Below are positions 58,110-64,000 of a stretch of DNA of 64,000 nt, piece after piece (within the stretch, counting starts at the first letter, position 1; each line of letters opens with the position of its first letter). This stretch comes from Gigaspora rosea. Taxonomy: Eukaryota > Glomeromycota > Glomeromycetes > Diversisporales > Gigasporaceae. Below the pieces are notes generated by a model. That model ran no database searches. It saw only the letters and a list, made by a program, of their open reading frames with translations, and was not told the origin of the DNA. The stretch covers positions 252,325 through 316,324 of the forward strand of contig QKWP01000037.1 in the NCBI GenBank assembly GCA_003550325.1. The letters are read 5' to 3'. A program made the position numbers and the translations under genes.

Positions 58110-61100
58110 AAAACTTATGAATCGATTAAAACATGTGATGATAGTTTAATACGTCAGAGAGAACAATTTAATTATTTATCGGATCAAGAATGTTTATAAT
58201 AACAAATGAAGGTAAACAACAAATGGAGGTTTAAAGTTACGCTTATTTATTGAAAATTTTCATTAATCGCCTTGAAAAATAAATGTTCAAGTACTTCTTT
58301 CTTTTTACCGTTACATTATCATTATCGAATTATTACCTTATTATTTATGCTAAAAATTTTTACAGAAATTAAAAAAAACACTTTGGATTTTATTCGTTTG
58401 CAGTAAATTCTGAAAAAGAAAAATTTTATATTGTTGTAGATTGTACTTAATCCTTTTGTTGATTCGCCGTCGCTTATTTCGATTTGTAAAAACAATAATC
58501 GTTAAATGGAAATGGCAATAATAATAAAGGGTTTTGTTCAAGCACCAATTTTCAATTTATTGTCAGCAACACAATCATAAATTAATTACAAATTAATCAC
58601 ATCGAGGGAGATATTATTACTTATACTAATGGTTTTTAACAATGGTCTTATTAAATATTGCTATAATTGATGAGCACTACCACAATCACTAGCTAAATTC
58701 ATCGAGTGTACCGCTTGAAATTGTCTCAGAATTTTAAAATAATCTATTAATTTATATCGGATATTATTTATGTGATAATAATTGGGAGTATAATGCATCT
58801 CACATTTTAGAATTAACCTTTGATGAAATCAAAATTCAATTAATTGCTTAGTATGTAATTTTAAGAATATTCGATTCTACTCCTTTCATTTTTTTAAACC
58901 TCAAGAATTTTATATTTGATTTTTAAGAAAAATCTTTTATCGCAGGTTATAGGAATTCTTTAGCAATTTAAAAATTAATTCAACAAATTTCGAAGTACAA
59001 GATATAACATAGCATTTTTACTTTAAGTTGAAAAATTTATACTGCTTAATTTGCTTGTACTCAATTCGATACATATATATTTTCTACCTCTTAGAAATCA
59101 TTAAATAAATTTGTTAATGTAATTGCATACAATTATTGACTAAATAAATAATCTTTACTTTCATCCTTTCATTCATTCATTCGTGTCAATTTAGTCGTCA
59201 GGCCTGAAGACTATTATCCAATGTAAGAATTCTTTTTGTTTTCATCATTGCTCACACTATTTTATCTCAGTTGCGTTGGTTTAAACGATGAACTTAAAAA
59301 ATTATTATTAGTGGAAGTAGTGTTTATCAACTGGAGAACTGACTGTGATTGAACACAACATATTAATAATATTGGAAAATTGTTAAATAAAATTTTATAT
59401 TTAAGACCAACACTTATAAACATGCAGTACCTATGTAAATTTGGCCATGCTTATTATATTCATTAAAATCATTTTAAGTGAAGTATTTTGAAGTAAGCTA
59501 TTCATGTCTAATATTCTTTGATTTTACTATTGCACAATATTCTAAATTTATTTATATACTTGGTTTGTATATCAAGAAGAAAAAAAGTTCGATGATTAAA
59601 TAAATTTCATAGCAGATTGCAGAAATACCGATTTGATGTGATTTTTAAATAGTGAAAATTTCAAAATCACTAATATTAGACAATTAACATTTGAATACAT
59701 TATTAGCCACGCTGGATACCTTTGTAAGTGCATTACGGCAATTAAAGCTGATTGTTTTAAACTGCGTTTTTTTTTAAAAAAAAAAATAATGTGCAAAAAT
59801 TTATTTTTCCAGAAATCAAATCAAACTAACAATTAAGTATACAGTATAATTAAATCTTATAAATTGCGTAATTAATCTTAGTTCTGTATCAATATACAAG
59901 ATATTAAACAAAATTATTAAATATCAAATTTGACATTTGTACACAATTACATCAGGGACAATGACAACTTTATCCTATTTTAAAGCATCAAGATAATATA
60001 GTTCTAAAGACTTTATTTCACATTTGCTAATAATTCTTATTCTCTTGAATAATGATTTATTAGTTGATACTGGTAAATAATTTTCTATTAAAGAAACATA
60101 TTTTATGAAAGTGCAAGTTTTATGAAATGACATATGAGTTTGTTTAACAAAAAAAAAATCTAATAATCAATAAACTAAGTAAATAAGTAAATATAAGGGG
60201 AAATATTGGAAATGAATAAGATATTTGGTCCATTTTAATTTCAATTTGAATATCTCAACAATTTCAAACCGACTTGAATATTTTAATCGCCTCACTAACA
60301 TAGAATGAACTGTGATATCTAATATAGTTTGTTAGTTCGATCATAGATCTATCCTGATAATTAGCTGACAAATTTGACAGTAAATAATTTGTTGGCAATT
60401 ATTGAGATATCAGATGCTAAATTAAAATATTTTATTTAAAATAATTGATCAGTCTCTACCGATTCTCGATATATATCCTTCATAAATTAATAATTATCTG
60501 CTAATTATGAGGCATATCATCATAAACTTCTAATGCAACGCTTGTTAGATTCATCAAAATTTGAAGTAGAATATTATGGAACTTTATATTTATGTGGTTG
60601 TGTTGCTTTATGACCAAAAAATTATTCCTTCTTCATGTATTCTTTCTACTTTTCCTATTTGCGTTTAAAAATATAAAATTAGTTCTGAAAATAAAACTGT
60701 AATTAAGATTAAACAATAATTACCAATAATGTAGGAGCATCTTACCCAAACATTCAGCCAATAATGGACTAAAAATACATAAGTAAAATTCTATCAACGA
60801 ATGTAATATTGAATATTTTAAAATAAAATTCACCGAACATAAAAATAGCAAAAATTTATTTATTGCTGTACATTTGAATCTGTTCATCTCGTTGAAAAGA
60901 TTCATCACCAATAATCAAAAGCTTTTTTTCTTTAATTTGTTTAGCAAGGCTTTGTAAACCTTCTCGATATTGAACTCATGCCGGAGACGAAACTCACAGC
61001 ATCGGTCTATAATCACCATTGGACAGAGTAAATCAAGGCATAAGATTTGGATCTAAGGAGATTTCTGAAAAACTTTATTTTCATAATTTTATGTTACAAA

Positions 61101-61950
61101 TGATCTCGTCATAATTCAATTGGTAGATAAAAATAGTGTAACTTATTTTATCCAATCTGTCACTTAAAATAAGAGCAGAAGAAAATTAGGACTTTCACCG
61201 TCAACTGCAATATTGTAATTCGTAAATTTTGACAACTACTATAGTTTTTACTTATTAGCTAAAGTTCTTTAAATTTTTGAACATTTTTTATGGCTCGATT
61301 ACAGAAATTCATGTGACGTACAGACTTACCTTATAAAATATATATATACACGAGTATACTATATTGTACATATATTTTATTTATATATGACATTTCAAAA
61401 AAAAAAATCATTTCTAAAAAAATTGATGAGATCAGCCGATGTTATAAATGCAAAAAATCCTATCCTTGACTGATTAGAATTACTAATCCTTATGGGACAA
61501 TAAAACTTTTATTTGCATACATTCTTGATAAGGATTTGAAAATAATTTCTAAACTAGAACAATAGATTTTTGGTGACATTATTTATAGCTTCGTCAATAA
61601 TAATATATAAAAATTAACATTTATTAATCAGAAATATACCAAAACGATATTTTAGGAAATAAAAGAACGCCTCTTCATAGTTTACAATCAAAATTCCAAA
61701 ATTTAAATACCCTGCATACCACTAAATAATTGATTTGTTTCTGATATGCAAATTTAGGATTGAATGAATATTTTTTTTTTAAATGCATCCTGGAACCCAC
61801 AAATAACTCTTACTGGAAATTTTATTTTGCTTATTGTTTGGACTTAAGTTCCGTCGTTCTACTCCAAAAATTATTATAGTAATCAACTAGAATTATGAAT
61901 TAATGCCACTAGAATTGTGATATCAGATTTAAGAATTAGAATTTTTTTAT
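58110..61950. repeat. W repeat copy 7 (3' of kinase copy K4)
   Basis: From ATCGATTAAAACATGTGATG to the kinase. Up to about 61120 it is clearly diverged from copies 4 and 5. From 61123 on it is apparently identical to 39689-41159. The minus frames at 58350, 59596 and 60720 are not conserved between copies. Confidence 0.85.
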
Positions 61951-61958
61951 CGGTAGAA

Positions 61959-63228
61959 TTATTCAATTGCCAAATCTTGCAATTTACTATCGATTGGGTT
62001 TGTATTTATCAATTTACTAGAATAATAATTATTCGAATGTTTTGGTTCGACAGGTTCTGGTTTAATTTTATCAGCTTCTAAGATTTGGTTCTTAATATCG
62101 TTATCATCTTGGTTCATTTCATCTAACCAATGACCCACCAACCTAACAATCGCAGTTGGTCGCTTTTCAGGATAATGATCCATGCAACTTTTAGCTAATC
62201 TAACATAAAATTCTGGAGCATGAGTAAATTCAGGTCTTGTCCTATCAATGATCTTAAATTGAAGATTAGTATCAAACGGAATTCCATCAAAGGCTCTTCT
62301 TCCCATTGATATTTCTGTCATAATGATTCCAAGACTGTAAATATCTGATGATTTCGTAAACGATTGACCCAATAGAACTTCAGGTGCTATATAAGGCATA
62401 ACACCGTAAATTTTTCCATCTTTTTTTCCTCCTGAAAGACCAAGATCTGTAATGTAAGCACTACCTAGCTCATATTGCAAAATGTTTCCAGTGTGTAAAT
62501 CACTATGAACAAGTTCCTGAGAATGAATCGATTCGAGATCCGAAGCTATACAGTGCAAAATATTTAATTTATCTTTCCAACTCATCTTTGATAATAGTTC
62601 AAGATTCTGACTTCATGATCCTTTGGGCGCATATCTCATTAACAATTATATAATCATTATTTTTTGATACACCAAAACATTCTAAAAAGGATGGATTCTC
62701 ATAGCCAATTTCACAATAATTTTTCAATTCGTTTACAAAGTCTTTAGCATTATCACTCGATCCACGAATTTCTTAGAGCGCAACTGATAAATAAGTATTA
62801 TTAGTTCTATCAAACCAAAGTGCATAATATACTGTCGCAAAGCCACCTTTTCCAATTTCTTTTATATCTCTAAAATCACAGTAATCAATCCAAGATAATT
62901 TATATTTGGCATTATCTAATACGTTTTTAAGGACAGGATCAATATTAAGTGATTTATTAGTTTTCAAAAGATTCCTATATTTTCTAAACCAATGATTTGC
63001 ACTCTGAATATCTCTTTGAACTCCGATACCGTTACGATAATAAAAAGCTTCATAATTTATGCTAGCTATTTGACCCATATCAGCAGATTTCTTTACGTAT
63101 TCAAATGCTTTATTATAATTTTTTTTTACTCCTTCCTTCGTCATAATATGCACCAACATTACATATTCCACCAATATAGAGATGGGCAAAATGGCATTTT
63201 TCTGTACTATGCATGCTGTACACAACAC
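61959..63228 (-). pseudogene. Sel1-type protein kinase copy K4, most complete
   Basis: From 63228: MLCTACIVQKNAIL, a Sel1 unit (NYNKAFEYVKKSADMGQIAS, NGIGVQRDIQSANHW), a short linker (three residues shorter than K2/K3), IDYCDFRDIKEIGKGGFATV and YLSVAL followed by TAA at 62773 where the catalytic Lys should be. The next frame has EIRGSSDNAKDFVNELKNYC, a one-base slip before LMRYAPKGS, and a TGA where K2 and K3 have TTA (near 62614). The C-lobe is open from 62585 to 61959: HSDLHTGN, DLG, IAPEVL, SSDIYSLG, RPTA. Sel1 units mediate protein contacts; TKL kinases phosphorylate Ser/Thr. Without the lysine and with three breaks an active kinase is unlikely. Confidence 0.85.
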
Positions 63229-64000
63229 AGTTTAAAATATATACAATATTTAATAGTAATTAACTAATTTGATTCACTGGTCCGTTTTTGATAATTTTAC
63301 TGTCAAAATGAACGTCTCAATAAGACGATTCTAGTAAGTCTAAAATTATTAAAACCCATCATGGTTCTCGAGATCATTACGATTCTTTATTTTCATAATA
63401 TTATAAAATGATGCCTGGACATGCTAATGTACCACAATGAAATTTGATCGATTATGTTTAAATGATTTTATAACGGTTTCAAGATGATATATTATGAACT
63501 ACAAATAAATTTACCAGCGATTGTGTGGTTGTTTTTATTTTTGTTTAATGTATATCGATACATCAAATCAAGAATATTGAACGTACGTACGTAATAATTA
63601 ATTTGCTCTATTCCATTTTTGAAAGAATTAACAAATTTACTATACGTACCATAACCGTTCGTATAAGTATTAGCATCTATACAAATGGGTTAAGCTTGTA
63701 TCAAAATATATAATCTATCATCACGTTTTTGATTACCTTAATAAACTAAGAAGATCAGTATAATCAAATTATTAAATTTGATCAGATCTTGACGGTATGA
63801 CGCAAAAATACTCCTATTTTAATCCTGGTCATCCGTACCATTCTGTTGTATAGTATGGAGAATTGTAGCAGATCAATATGGTACCGGTATGGCCCAGATT
63901 TTAAGATAAGGTTGTATAGATAACCAAGTGGGGTGTAAAATACCTTATTTCGTACCATATAATTCTGTTACATTATTATCGCTCGATCAGAGATTTTATT
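63229..64000. repeat. Upstream region of kinase K4, duplicate of 47028-47823
   Basis: Nearly identical to 47028-47823, with small differences such as GTACGTAATAATT against GTACGTACATAATT. The block runs off the right edge of the window. No gene. Confidence 0.8.

Overview
The window looks like the repeat-rich, gene-poor part of a eukaryotic nuclear genome, most likely an arbuscular mycorrhizal fungus (Glomeromycotina, Rhizophagus-like). This rests on the extreme AT-richness, the Sel1-repeat plus TKL-type kinase genes with HSDLHTGN and DLG signatures that are expanded in those fungi, TTAGGG-type telomere-like motifs and dense class I and class II transposons. That taxon call is inference. No bacterial gene organisation, rRNA or convincing tRNA gene is visible. 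Almost every protein-coding stretch is a transposon protein or a decayed gene.

Layout. 1-3466: AT-rich DNA, from about 1720 a copy of a long non-coding repeat called W here. 3467-11091: a complete but degenerate Ty3/gypsy retrotransposon on the minus strand (two ~0.7 kb LTRs, PBS, PPT, gag, protease, RT/RNase H, integrase and an extra ORF). 11100-14350: palindromic and duplicated AT-rich DNA and a diverged LTR. 14354-15657 and 20031-22323: two copies of an unclassified ~1.3 kb element carrying arrays of hairpin-forming tandem repeats. The second copy sits in a W repeat and has itself received a 1134-bp foldback transposon (9-bp target duplication) and a MITE. 16462-17304: a small gene split by a 480-bp solo LTR. 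22936-24650: MITEs and another W copy. 25416-26050: two isolated coding exons. 27991-29198: a decayed ATP-grasp (D-Ala-D-Ala ligase-like) gene. 29360-31860: a segmental duplication (second copy 52336-54400) and a Sel1-kinase pseudogene lacking its kinase core. 32655-34709: an inverted-repeat element containing a 971-base assembly gap.

36650-47823 and 58110-64000: near-identical blocks made of W repeat plus a Sel1/kinase pseudogene on the minus strand. Single-N joins at 41160 and 46166 abut sequence duplicated on both sides, so part of this duplication is probably unmerged or chimeric assembly rather than biology. 47824-52335: AT-rich DNA with several small repeat families and a GC-rich minisatellite. 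56561-57927: a hAT element (8-bp TSD) that keeps only a frameshifted BED zinc-finger fragment of its transposase and a minisatellite, inserted in another W copy.

There is no pathway or operon here. The genes relate to each other by duplication and nested insertion: W repeats are the old substrate; LTR, hAT, foldback and MITE elements inserted into them; the kinase copies travel with W. The kinase copies that retain the start of the kinase domain share one defect, a stop codon in place of the expected catalytic lysine.
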